Below, in pieces: positions 33,672 through 45,111 of a DNA stretch of 64,000 nucleotides (position 1 is the first letter of the stretch; every line of letters begins with the position of its first letter). This DNA comes from Caenorhabditis remanei (Eukaryota; Nematoda; Chromadorea; Rhabditida; Rhabditidae), in contig NC_071333.1 of NCBI RefSeq assembly GCF_010183535.1, forward strand, positions 11,716,587 to 11,780,586. The letters run 5' to 3'. Under the pieces are notes generated by a model that had not been told where the DNA came from, searched no databases, and was given only the letters and a program-made list of their open reading frames with translations. The position numbers were made by a program, and so were the translations under genes.

Positions 33672-35473
33672 ATGCAATCTCCTAAAATCCAAAATGTAGA
33701 AATAATTAAAAACATATATTTGAAAACACTTCTTTTTTTTAACTATTCGCCAAATCTGCTATTTCATAATTTCATTTCTTCTGTCCTGTCTATCCTGTCG
33801 TGTTTAAGCTCATTTTCCGTGTTGTTACTTCATTCCTTTCCGCCCCCACTCGTCTCTTCTTCTCTATTGCTGAATAAACTAGTAGCACTTTCAAAAGTTT
33901 CCGAAAAGTTTCACACCACCCACAATAACAACAACACACAAACAAGTAACCAACCAAAAGCATCAGCTGGGTGACCACGTTTTTACTCAAAGCACACTCC
34001 TTCACTACTTTTTTTTCCAATTCCATGCCTCCCACATCCGTCTTTGTTATATTTTTGTCGGAAACGGCAAGAAAAAAAACATAGATAGGAAGATAAGGGG
34101 GAAGTTTCAAACACCATCGCGATATTATTCATGAAGTGAAGTGCTCTTGGCACGGATACGGTGGCTCTCACACTTCTTGAAACTCACAACGTTTTTCTGG
34201 CAAGCTTAATTCTCATGGGTCTTATCCATCAAAATCTCAGAGGTGAATTTTGAGAAAAAAAAGAAAATGAAACTTTGCCTTTTGGGAATCTGCACACATT
34301 TCAAGGTGTGTCACATTACATGTGGCAGCTCTCGAAACTTTGAGAAAATAGATATATCGAAAAAGGAGATATCAGACACCCAGGGGAATTGAAAAACGTT
34401 CTTTTGTTTACTGTATAAAACAAAGGACATGAGATATCCAGCACGGATGTTTTTTGTTTTCAGGGAAATCCCCTGAATGTTCATTTCATGTGAAAATAGA
34501 CAAAAAAAACTCAAAAAAGTTAACTTTTCAAAATAATCATGTTTTTGAACTTTTCAACACAGTATTATTTTTTTTCGAAAAGTTTCGTCGCCTCAACTCC
34601 ACGGGAAACAGTTTTCTAAAAATATTGTCTATTGAAATTGACCGATAAGGGCATGGAGCAAAGTGACAATGGTGGTTGTTCCCAACAAAAAAATAAAGAA
34701 TGATTATGGAAGAAAAAAAGCAAATGGTTGGAACGTAGCTGTTATCATTTCGATGGAACCTTTAGAAAAAAACTACAGATTTGATAAGCAAATTTACTGA
34801 TATGGTACAACGTGTACCAGAAGATAAGTACGAACTAACTACTGTAGAGTGGATTGTGAGGTGAAATGAAACTGTTGTGACTCCATCTGAGATAAAACTC
34901 TGATAAAACTGAGATAAAACTGAAATAAAACTCTGTTTGTACAAAATTCTGCCTTTTCTTTTTGAGGTCTTAATCATACAAAGATCACTCCACTTATACA
35001 TGAATTTCCAGAACTTTCTGTTTTATTGACCAACAATAATCGCTCATAGTACATCTGATTATAGATTGTCAAACTTTCTAACTCTTACATTTTCACTCTT
35101 TAAGACAAATGAGGCGTGTTCTCCGCGTTTCGTTGAAAACCGTCTCGAAACAGCAAATGCAGCACTATTTAGAGAGGGTGCAAAATATAAAAGCTACTGA
35201 TAACATTGCGATCAGATAGTGTTGCGAGTTCTCGTACGAGGAACGACCTTATTTCGAATTTATAACTTTCTTCAACCACGTTTATTCAATTCCTTGGTGA
35301 GTATTTCTTTCAGGAACCGATTATTTTATAGTATTATGAATTACGTCAAGATGACTTTGCCATGGGAAGAAAACAAACAGTTTCTTGTCATGAGGTCTAG
35401 GAAGTGCATGACCTGATGCTCCGATCTTACTCAAACCTTCTACATATTTCATTTCTTTCTTTTCAGACCAACC
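33672..35473. other. Intergenic between EF-hand and F-box genes
   Basis: Contains the EF-hand gene 3' end (AATAAA 33873-33878), AT-rich sequence, a short 11-bp tandem repeat at 34887-34935, and near 35185 a TATAAAAG that could belong to the F-box gene promoter. A TTTTCAG acceptor at 35460-35466 leads to its ATG. No other gene seen. Confidence 0.5.
34887..34935. repeat. 11-bp tandem repeat, about 4.5 copies
   Basis: Consecutive units CTGAGATAAAA, CTCTGATAAAA, CTGAGATAAAA and CTGAAATAAAA are followed by CTCTG. The copies differ by one to three bases. It is intergenic and of unknown significance. Confidence 0.9.
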
Positions 35474-37455
35474 ATGTCCATTCATCATCTTCCCTGTGAA
35501 ATGCTCAGATCTGTCTTCCAAAACGTCAACTCTCATGATATTCCGAAACTCAGAAATGTCTGCCAAATGGTACCGTTATATCTCTATAGAATTTCCCTGA
35601 ATGCGAGTATTTTTCAGTTCAACAATGTCATCAAAACCAACTACTGCTACTTGCCCCGTGTTGCATATCTTGTCAAAATCTTCTCAGAAAACGGACGAAT
35701 CATGATCGCCAATATGAAGTCGGGAGATATCAACGGATGCACACAGGTGCGCAGTTTCAACCATCCATATGTTAGTTCCTGGTTTACAGTATCTGTTTGT
35801 GAGAACTTTCCCGTAGAAAACCCCAAGTAAAAGTTATCAGGAAAACTCATTTTTCTTATCTATTCACCCACTCAATTCGCTTTCATCCGAGTGAAGCGCA
35901 TTTTCGTTTCATTTCACTCGACAACAAACCAAAGTTATCATTTCTTGGTGCTTATCAGAGTTGCCCTCAGATTATCACTTTCTCCGTCTTTTTTTTGTCA
36001 ACGAAACATGCATATTGACCATTCTCTGTCGCCGATTCTCCAGTAACTCTATGCTCTTTTCATGATTTTTCTTTCCAAGTGAGAGTGACAGTACACGTGC
36101 CTTTCACATAGTAGCACGGTACCGATTGGTGATCGACTGAAAGTGAAAGTACAACAATGACCCTGATAATAAATCGAAAGTTTTTGTCACACCAACATGA
36201 AAACTCGGAAGAGAGTGATCTATAGGGGGAAACGTGAAATTGAAATTCTTAGAGGAACTATCAGGAGATTAGCGGTGAACACAAAAACGCTGACAGCAGC
36301 AAAACGTGCATTAGGCATGGCTGGCAGAAAAACCAAATTTCACGAAATGAAATTATGTGATAGTAAAAGTCAACGATTACAGAATCTGTTCGATTTCGAC
36401 TTTAAACATTGGAGGGAGATTGGAATCGTTGTGATGGAATTTGAGAATATCAAGGAATGTGATTCAGAATGTGTTGAGCAAGCATTCACGTTGGTCTTTA
36501 ATGAGATGGTCAAAACAAGACAGTCTCAATTGAGGTACTGATGGAGAATAAGTATGATATGCAACAATTCGGCATTTTTCAGAAAGATGGTGTTCACAAA
36601 TGTTCAGTTATCTGATAATACTAAATCCTCCTTTGAGGGACTTTTCAATATGGCATTGAAACAATGCGAAGTAAGTCTGATGCCTCGAGAGACCACTTCA
36701 GCTTGAAATCATTGTTCACATATTGAATTTTTCAGAATCTGACTGTGGATAACTCCGTTCTCCCATTATCGTTTGATATGAAGACTTTGAACCCGGCCAA
36801 GTTTGACCACTTCCGTTGGATTGCTTCGTCTGGTTCAACTTCTGTTCCAACGACTGACATTCTCAGAAAACTTCAAAACGATATGAAAGTTGCAGTAAAC
36901 AAGAGATCATTCCTTGCTGAAATGGATTCTGTCACTGTCGAAGCAGCTTGCGATTTCCTTGAGGTTTGTAGCCATATCACCTCACATGATTTCAATTTCT
37001 GATGTCTTTTCATTTGGCAACTTTCACTCGTTTAGGAAACATGTTATTTATTTGCTGATAAGTGACTAAGAAAAGAGAAAGTTGACAGTTTTTTCCGCGA
37101 TAAGTCGTTGTCAGAAACCGACATATTTTCAGGAATGGCTTGGCTTGCCAATCGCATCATTCTTTAATCTATCGTTCCACAACTGTGATGATACCTGGAA
37201 AACACGTTTTCTGGCGGAATGCGAGCGTCGCGAATTAACACACAACTACATGGAATTTCAGTCCAGAACTCACACCAACGCACATGTGAAAGTCAGCTTT
37301 TCACAGGTATCACAGTAATTCTAAACGAGAAAAGTGTAAACAAGAGAAATGCTTTTCAGGATGCTTCAACCTGTTGCATCTGGCCAGTTTTAGATGTTCC
37401 AGCACGTACCACCGGACAATCAGTATGCTACTCTCGCTACTTCAGAGACTTCTAG
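35474..37455 (+). CDS. F-box protein of nematode type (middle of gene uncertain)
   Basis: Exon 1 (35474-35569) and exon 2 (from 35618) give an N-terminal F-box: LPCEML..VF...NSHDIPKLRNVCQMFNNVI, the usual LPxExL...D..xLRxVC pattern that binds SKP1 in SCF ubiquitin ligases. Exon 2 either stops at 35830 or splices at 35746 or 35822. Downstream, exons about 36197-36534, 36583-36670, 36736-36963, 37133-37306 and 37360-37455 join in phase and end at TAG. They encode about 300 residues I do not recognise; this could be a substrate-recruiting domain, as in Caenorhabditis F-box families. I could not bridge 35746-36197 with certainty, so two adjacent genes remain possible. AATAAA is at 37639-37644. 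Such genes expand and turn over quickly in this genus. Confidence 0.62.
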
Positions 37456-37962
37456 ATAGTTGTAGTTCCAGTCATATTTAATAATCATTTCGTTCTATTT
37501 TATTTTATTCGTTCTGTTCTTTTTTTCATACAATATTCATTTTAGAGATGTAGGCGGGTAATGTTCCTCAATTGTTCTAGCCATTCATTCTAATCATTTT
37601 GTTATGTTTTTTATTCATACCATACTCATTTATTAGACAATAAAGATCATAAATTACAGGCGGCTAGATATATGTAGATCACGATTGATTAAGAAAACAT
37701 ATTGTTACAGCATCGCATACATTCCTTGCGAATATGACAAACCCTAGTTGATACATAAAAACACATCGTAACCGGAAAAGTTAAAAAATGACGGGACAAA
37801 ACACAAAAAAACAGAAGAGAAAAATGACAAAGCTCAAATAAGAAGAAAGAGGAGAATTCGACCACAACAGTATGCTCAAGAATAACCCGACAACTAAATA
37901 CTAAAGTGATGGGGAAGACAAAGTTGCATTTCTATGAGTATTATAAGGAAATGTTTCAGTTC

Positions 37963-40032
37963 CTAGAGAAGATTGCGGTGAACATCGTTTCGAACATAGG
38001 TGTAGTCTCCGTTGATGTCGCTGTTGACGCTGTAGTGATTCTGGAGACGGCCAGAATGGAAAGCGTTTGCCTCACTTGGTACCAACGGGCCCTCACTAGA
38101 AAAATTATATTCAGAATGAGTAGTGATACTTAGTCAAACTGACAAATAGTGGTGCAATCTTGGAGTGTAACTGCTTGCAGCCGATGGTGGTGGCATTTTT
38201 GGTGGGGATGGTGGGTAGAACTGAGGTGGTTCTGGTTTGTAGTCAGATGCGGTTGTAGTAGTTGTAGTGGTGTGAGAGGTAGCACCTGGAATAAGAAATC
38301 ATGTTTATATATAAACCAGAATAATGGCAATTACCTTTGATTGGAATTGTGCTTTTGAGACACTTGCAAAGGCAGCAGATGAACATGATGAGTCCACAGA
38401 GTGACAGGATGATTGTTGCCGAGAACAATAAGACAAAAACACCACTGACAGTTGTCAAGGGGTCCAGTTCAATATCTGCAACATTGAGTTAATTGAGGAG
38501 GATCTCAATATGCATATGCTCCGTTTTTATATTTCATATGCAAAATCCGAGGACTTGTCCTTCAGATAAGAATCAAGTGGTATGACTTACTCTGGCAATT
38601 GGCAGCCATCTGACGAGAGTGGATTAAGTCTTCTCCGTTTGAGCAGTCAGCAAAACGGTCACAGGCGGATTCGATGGGAATGCATTCTCCATTGCCACAT
38701 GAGAATTCTCCGGTTACGCAGTTTCCTGGAAAATGTTACTTTGTGTAGGGATCGGGTAGATCTGAAGGTAATAATATTCTTGTTGATGTTATGAAAATGA
38801 CTCCTGGGAATTTCCAATACAAATTGTGAAAAAGATCCTTTTGTTCGATGTTTCTCGAGTTTCTACTTACCAGTTTTCGATACTCTGAACGCGCCCCAGT
38901 GCAATTTGAATCCTTTTGAATTTGAACCATTCTGATTGGAGTGCCACCAAAGTGTTAACGCATTGTGTGAGCTCATGTTCAAAATGCGATTCTCAAAGTG
39001 TCCACAGAATTGTCCTGCAATTACCCAAGTACACCACTTGATCATCATCTTATCCCTCTCAATCCAATTCGAACTGGTCAAAAAGATGCATCTGGCCATC
39101 TGGATTAGTGTCTCATGCTTACCCCCTCTTTTTGGGATTTCAAATTAATTTGAGAATATCGAGACTGGGAACGTGAAACCAGTCTACTCAGAAAACCTGA
39201 GAGAAGTCAAAAACATAGGAATCGGTATGGGATAAAAGAAAATGGGGGTAGAAAGGCGGGGGGAGACCATGTTCATGTCAAGTGGATTTAGGGATTGCGC
39301 AACAAAAGGCGGGAAAAGTCAAAGGGAGGAAACCAACCGATGATCGGACCTGGCGATGTTATGTCATCGATGCGAGCAGGTGCGTAGCTTTCCGGATCAA
39401 GTGTCGTCTCATGCTGAAAAGAAACTTAGTTAGCCGACTTTGTCGGTATTGTTTTTTCGGCTTACATCAAAGACATGCAAAGTATCTTTTTCACAATTTC
39501 TCGCGTTTTCCGTACTGGCAACATCGAAATGAATTGCTCTGACTCGGATACTGTACCCAATTGGGGCTACCAGCATAAGCACACAGTTTCTACTAGTGTT
39601 GTATGGTTCTTGTCCGTATTTTGAATGGGAGTATAAGAGTCCGGAAAATCCAGTGAGCCGTCTATCCAATCTTGCTTTGCATTCGTTTCTACTATCCAGG
39701 CCATCGAAAAAACCTAAAAAGACATAGATTTGTTTTGTTTCCTCTTCAGACATATATCATGCAAATTTGGTGTCTACTGGGATGGGGGGACGGAAGCTAC
39801 TACACTACATAATGTGTATACTTTTATCTGATTTTGCCATAAATTGATGTGGAGTTTTCTCTATTTCAACTCCCATCCATCTTACTGATTCATATGGGAA
39901 TTCAAAAGAAAGACATTTGACTTATACGGTTAAATTGTGATTCATTTTCCGGAACTTACTTGCAATAGGCTCAGCGTATAGAGATGGCCATAATATCGGG
40001 ACTATTATGAGTGGTAAGAGTAGTTTTAGCAT
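37963..40032 (-). CDS. Type I membrane protein: CUB, LDLa, transmembrane, proline-rich tail
   Basis: Eight minus-strand exons join in phase: 40032-39960, 39713-39466, 39413-39338, 39014-38871, 38725-38591, 38475-38335, 38285-38144 and 38095-37963, giving 363 residues. Residues 1-20 are a signal peptide (MLKLLLPLIIVPILWPSLYA). One CUB domain follows with four cysteines (NEC, RNC, RNC, QFC), then an LDL-receptor class A module with six cysteines and the acidic ADCSNGED motif, then a transmembrane segment (about residues 241-265) and a Cys-rich juxtamembrane part. The cytoplasmic tail has a Thr run, PPSPPKMPPP, and ends VRNDVHRNLL. CUB-LDLa-TM order recalls Neto, SOL-2 and LEV-10, which are auxiliary or clustering proteins for ionotropic receptors. 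I cannot assign an orthologue. The last intron uses donor GTCAGT; reading through it would give a tail about 43 residues shorter. Confidence 0.85.
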
Positions 40033-43000
40033 TACCTGAAATCCTGATGTTAATAAAGATAATAGAAAGGGATTAACAAAGTGACAAAGTTGGAAAGAAG
40101 AACGTATTACAACATTGACACATTTTGAATGATAACAGTATAAATAATAATCCGACAAATGAGTGGACAGAGGTGATACCATACTAATGTACCCAAGTTG
40201 TTGATGGAAGAGAACCGGAAAATGACCCAGAAAAGGAGAAAAAGAGGAAAAAGGTGTTTGAGTGATTGTATAGGAAGATCTACAAAAGAACTGAGGGAAA
40301 GAGATCATAAAAGCAAATTTGCATACGATGAAGTGCGCTCTGCCATACTGACCTCTCCTTACCTAAGTAAATACGTAAATCTATCTGAGAAGACTGCTGC
40401 GGAGGTCGCAAGAATCAAAGTTCTTGTTTCTCAAAAAAAGAAGAGCATCGAAAAAGGTGGTTCGAGAAAAACGGAGGCAATATTTCAAACCGGCACCTAC
40501 TAAACATGTTGCACGATTTATGACTCCCTTGGCAAGTGAGACGATAGGGAAGAAAGAAAGAAGGGGAAGAGGAGGGAGGACGAGGAGGAAAAGAGGGGTG
40601 GTTTTGGAGTACAGTAGAAGAAGAAGAGGAAGAGATTGACTGTGAGTTGAGAAGAGCTCATTAGCTCCGCCCACTTCCGTTTTGGTAGTTATATGGGGAA
40701 CAAGGGAACCTTGATTTTTGAAACTTTGAAAGACAAATAGCAGTTAGATGAGAAACTATGTATACTAATTTCTATTCTGTCTTTGAAAGTGAAAAGCTGG
40801 ACAAAATACATAATCGATTTAGAATTCAATCTAAAAAGTTTGAAATATTGTGGAAAACTCTCTGAGAACATTTAATTTTGTAAATGTTATCTTTCAACTG
40901 ATATTCAATTTTTTGTCATAAAGTGAAAGTTCCGAAGTAAATTTCGTAACTCCGAAAAAATGACTGAATAATGTACATTTGATGAAGGTTGATTGCTTCC
41001 TTTTTCGCGGAAAAAGGGCACACCTTCGGTTTACCAATAAACTGTTGGTTTGCTGGTATTTGCAGTGAAACCACAAATGAATTAATAAAAATGCAGAAAT
41101 AGCCTACTCGTTGGCAATAAATCATCAATAAATGTTCTGTGATAAGAGCAAAAAAAACGGGAAACGAGAGAAATAGAGAGTGATAACCGGCGGGAAACAA
41201 TACCTTCACTACTTCAACAGGAATAGTGTGTAAGAAAAAAAGGAAAGAAGGGAGGTTTCAATGAAGAGGGGTGAAGTGCTCCAAACTGACGCCGAAGGCC
41301 ACAAAAACACATCGATCATCTGGTGATTGAACAGATGAGCCTTATATGAACCGAGAAGAAGACACCAACCAGCCGCCTCGCGCATTCTGTATTATTTGGC
41401 ATTGAATATTCTACCATTGTGCGGGTCTTCTTAGTGAATCGGACCTTTTGATCAAAATTGTATGCAAAATATGAGTAATGGAAATTGAATATTGAAATGT
41501 TGATAAAGACAATAGAAAAGTTCAGGGAAGGTAAATAAGTTGAGGAACACATCTAATTCGAAAATTATTAGAACCTCATAAAATAGTGATTTTACACTAG
41601 CGAATGAATCGGAAATAATTGAAATTTATGAGATCATAATGAGACAGGTGCCAAACGCAAACAGGTCATCTGTTGAGATAGTCAATCATTGCATCCAATC
41701 CCTAACCCACTGCTCCTCCCTCCACCGCCCGTTTTCTTTGCTTGCCTCGTTAGCACCCAATTGCCCTCACATTTCGAGAGTCCATTAATCAGCGGACTGT
41801 TGTGACAAACCATTCCGAATGTTGCGTTTCAAAAGCACATATTTCAACAAAATGGGCTGGAAGCTGCCGCGAGTGTCTTGTAACGTGTTTGTGTCGAGTG
41901 CATTGTCAGTGATTGATGAGGGAGAACGACGAGTCCGTCCCAAGAAGCTCTTTCCCTTCACCCCTCCTATCGACAGTGTATCATTTGTGGGGAAATAGAA
42001 AAAGAAGAATAAAGAAGCACGACGTGTGTAAGCCCTCGTCACATATTGGTGGAGCAGTATAGAAAAATGAAAAATCAGGAAGAGAGAAAAAATGAATAGA
42101 ACACAGCACAATAAAGTATTTTGCATAACAAATGTTATTCTATTGTATTAATTCTTGGTACCATCCACCCGTCCATGCAAATGTTAATGAAGAGTCACTC
42201 GCAATAAGAAAAAAACGGATGTAAAAGAATCGGAAAAAAAGACACATGTCGAAATGAACTGTCTCGACATCGACACCAACAGATGTGAACTTCTCAGAAA
42301 AAGTTGCTCAATGTACAAGTGACGTTCGTTAGTAGCAGATTGTAAAAGTTTGATTAGAACAGCGGAGGAACTCGGTGTCGGGGTACCGGACACCGGCTGT
42401 TTATGATGGTTTTACAGCTGCCACGCGGATTCGCTAAAAATCTGGTAGTCAGTTGCACAAGAAGTGGTGATGTTTATGACGAGGTCGTGGGACTAAGGAT
42501 TGATTTCGCTGTAGAGAAATGTTTTCAACTAGAAAGTGACTCTCGGATAAGAAATATTTCAGAAAAAAGGTCACCCTGAGAAATGCGGAATAACAAGTAA
42601 TCGCTTCACCAGTTACATATGCTTTTCCAAATAGATTGTAAACAAGGCAAAGGAAAAAAAAATTAAACATTGGATATGGTAAATAGTGGATAAGGTAACT
42701 AACTCTATTAGAGGAATTCATCATTACCAAAATCCAAAATCCCAAATTTAAGACATAAAACAAACTAAACGATACAATGCTTGATGTTAATTGGGTCCAA
42801 TAAACAAACGTTAACACATCGTGAATCGGTTAAATGAGTGTCATAAATTTAACACCGCTGAAGCGAGACTCCCGATGAAAACGAGGCAAGAAACGAGCTG
42901 GCAGACACGGGTCAGCTGTGAAGAAAGCTACTGAGCTTGTTGTTTTGTGCAGAGAATGCTCCCAGGCACTGTGTCTATCATCTGGTTGCGTTAAAAACCA

Positions 43001-45111
43001 TCGTTCAATCTTCCTGTCTCCTCTCCTCCTCTATATCATCAATATTGTTTCTATCTTTTTTGTTCCGAGAGGAAGAGCACATCACAACTTTAACAATATG
43101 TGCAGGTGTTGCCGAATGATTTAGTAAGTTGACATAGAAGAAACAACAAAGATGCGGGAAAAATATGAACCAGCAAAAATAGAAAATCAGGAAAGCTAAA
43201 AAGACTCTTTTTACTCGTTATTGTACAGACGTTGCGTATATCTACCCGTTCAACGGAAGACTTAGGATATGATGGATTAGAGGTCAAGGGTAAGAATAAA
43301 GTTGACAAATTTGCGTAACGATAATCACTATTTGATCGGTTACGTAATGTACAGAACGACGAGCAATCACGCGCGGAGTGTTACTTCGATTGTTATCATG
43401 ATTTATAATAATTGGATCGGACCTTTCCTTATCGCTCTAATTCTATTATGAGAACCTCATGAACTGGCAATAAACATTGTTTCTTGTCTATATACTTTCC
43501 GTCGTTGTCTGACAAAAACTCATTTATCAGAAAGTTGCTCTGCTGCATTCCTCTTTTTTGAAACTATCAGTTTTTTTGTAAAAGAAAAAAGAAGAAAAAA
43601 GAGGGAAAATGACAAGGTTAAAGTTAGAACACTAAATATGGACCAGTTGTGTAATCTCAGTTATCTGCTAACAATTTCAAATTCATATAACAGATGCCAC
43701 TTAAAACAGATGAGCTTAAAAGTAAAATTTATTCAACAACAATTCAAATGAATGCCAGAAATTAGCAGAAAGTTGAAAAATACATCGTGTAACTTGAAAG
43801 TGTTACCATGTATTGCCCAAAATAGAAAAATCAACTTTTGATTATTTTGATACTGAATGTCAAAGAAGCTTCAAATTGGTATAAGAAAACGGAAAATATA
43901 CAACGTCTTGTTTAAAGTTCGGACGTCCTGAAACAAACATAATTCAAGCAATAAATAAAAACTATTTTGGTAGTCGCTAATCTTGCCCAAAAAATATGAG
44001 GAAGACCACACTATTGTCGGTTCTGCAAACACATTGTTGATGCATTGGGTTCTTCTTTTTCCGGAAGAGCCCTTTGGGACACACCAAGATGAACCGAATT
44101 GTCAGTAGTGAGCACACGACTCATAACCATATACATTGGGCCAGTGTCAATCACAGACTGCCTGCCAATCCATTCGGCCGCCCAAAAAAAGAATTTTGCC
44201 CACCATGTCTTTTTTTGGGTAGTTTTTTCTTTACTTGTGACATTCTTGTTTGCTTTTAGAAATTAGTGCTTGTTTTTAACAATTTTATCCATGAAACGAG
44301 AAGAGAGAAAAAAAGACTGATAAAATTACTATTCTAGACAGAAAGAAATGTTTGGGGGTGAATGGATATGACGGAAAAGGTGAGAGTGGAGTGGGACAGT
44401 GCTGAACCCAAACTACGAATAGTTGGAACATGAGAATTTGTGGGGGTAAACCTCAATTATTCTGAATATCAGATTTGAGACTTAAAGTTGTATACATTTG
44501 TGAGAATTGAAGAAATCTTGAAAATTGTACAAACTTGATGTCGGTTGGAAAAAGAAGTTTAAGGAAAATTTGAAAAATAAACTAACAACAAATACCTAAC
44601 AGGACAGATCAAAAGTGACGTAAAAGAAAAAAAAGATTCTGAACGGGACCAAAAGACTTGTGACACGTTTTCAGATGTAATTCAAACAAAGTAGAGAGCA
44701 AATGGAAGAGGCAATATAAAAGTAGATAGACATTAACAGGGTTCGATATATTCAAGTGAGTTATGGATTGGGATCACATTTTCATGAAAAGTACACATTC
44801 GTGATATTCAGAGAGAGGTTGAGAACACTGGGACAATACTTTTTGATAGAGACGAAAGAGCAGTTGAGAATCAGTGAGAAAGAAGCAGAATCATTCGTTG
44901 TTTCCCTGTTATGCGGTGAAAAGTGACAAAAGAAATGAGGTAAATTCCAGTTTTCCAAATGAAAACAATGAAATGAAGTAAGTGAGAGCAAAAAAAAGAG
45001 TTAAAGAAGGTGATGGGTGGAAGAAAGAGATGTGGGTTTCGGGTTTTCTAGGCTGACAACTAAAACTGAAAGAGCAATGGGTACGTTTTTGGCATGAGGG
45101 GATTGGTGAAT
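40033..45111. other. Intergenic, upstream of the CUB-LDLa gene
   Basis: This 5 kb spacer holds the CUB-LDLa promoter side and the 3' flank of the zinc-finger gene. The region 40198-40640 is purine-rich on the plus strand and gives long basic frames that are composition artefacts. A CTCCGCCC element sits at 40666-40673. No gene seen. Confidence 0.5.

Noticed and set aside
40198..40639. Overlapping basic open frames on the plus strand and Leu/Pro-rich frames opposite
   Set aside because: The DNA is a purine-rich low-complexity tract (AGAAGAGGAAG-type), which gives long frames on both strands with no splice sites or domain content.
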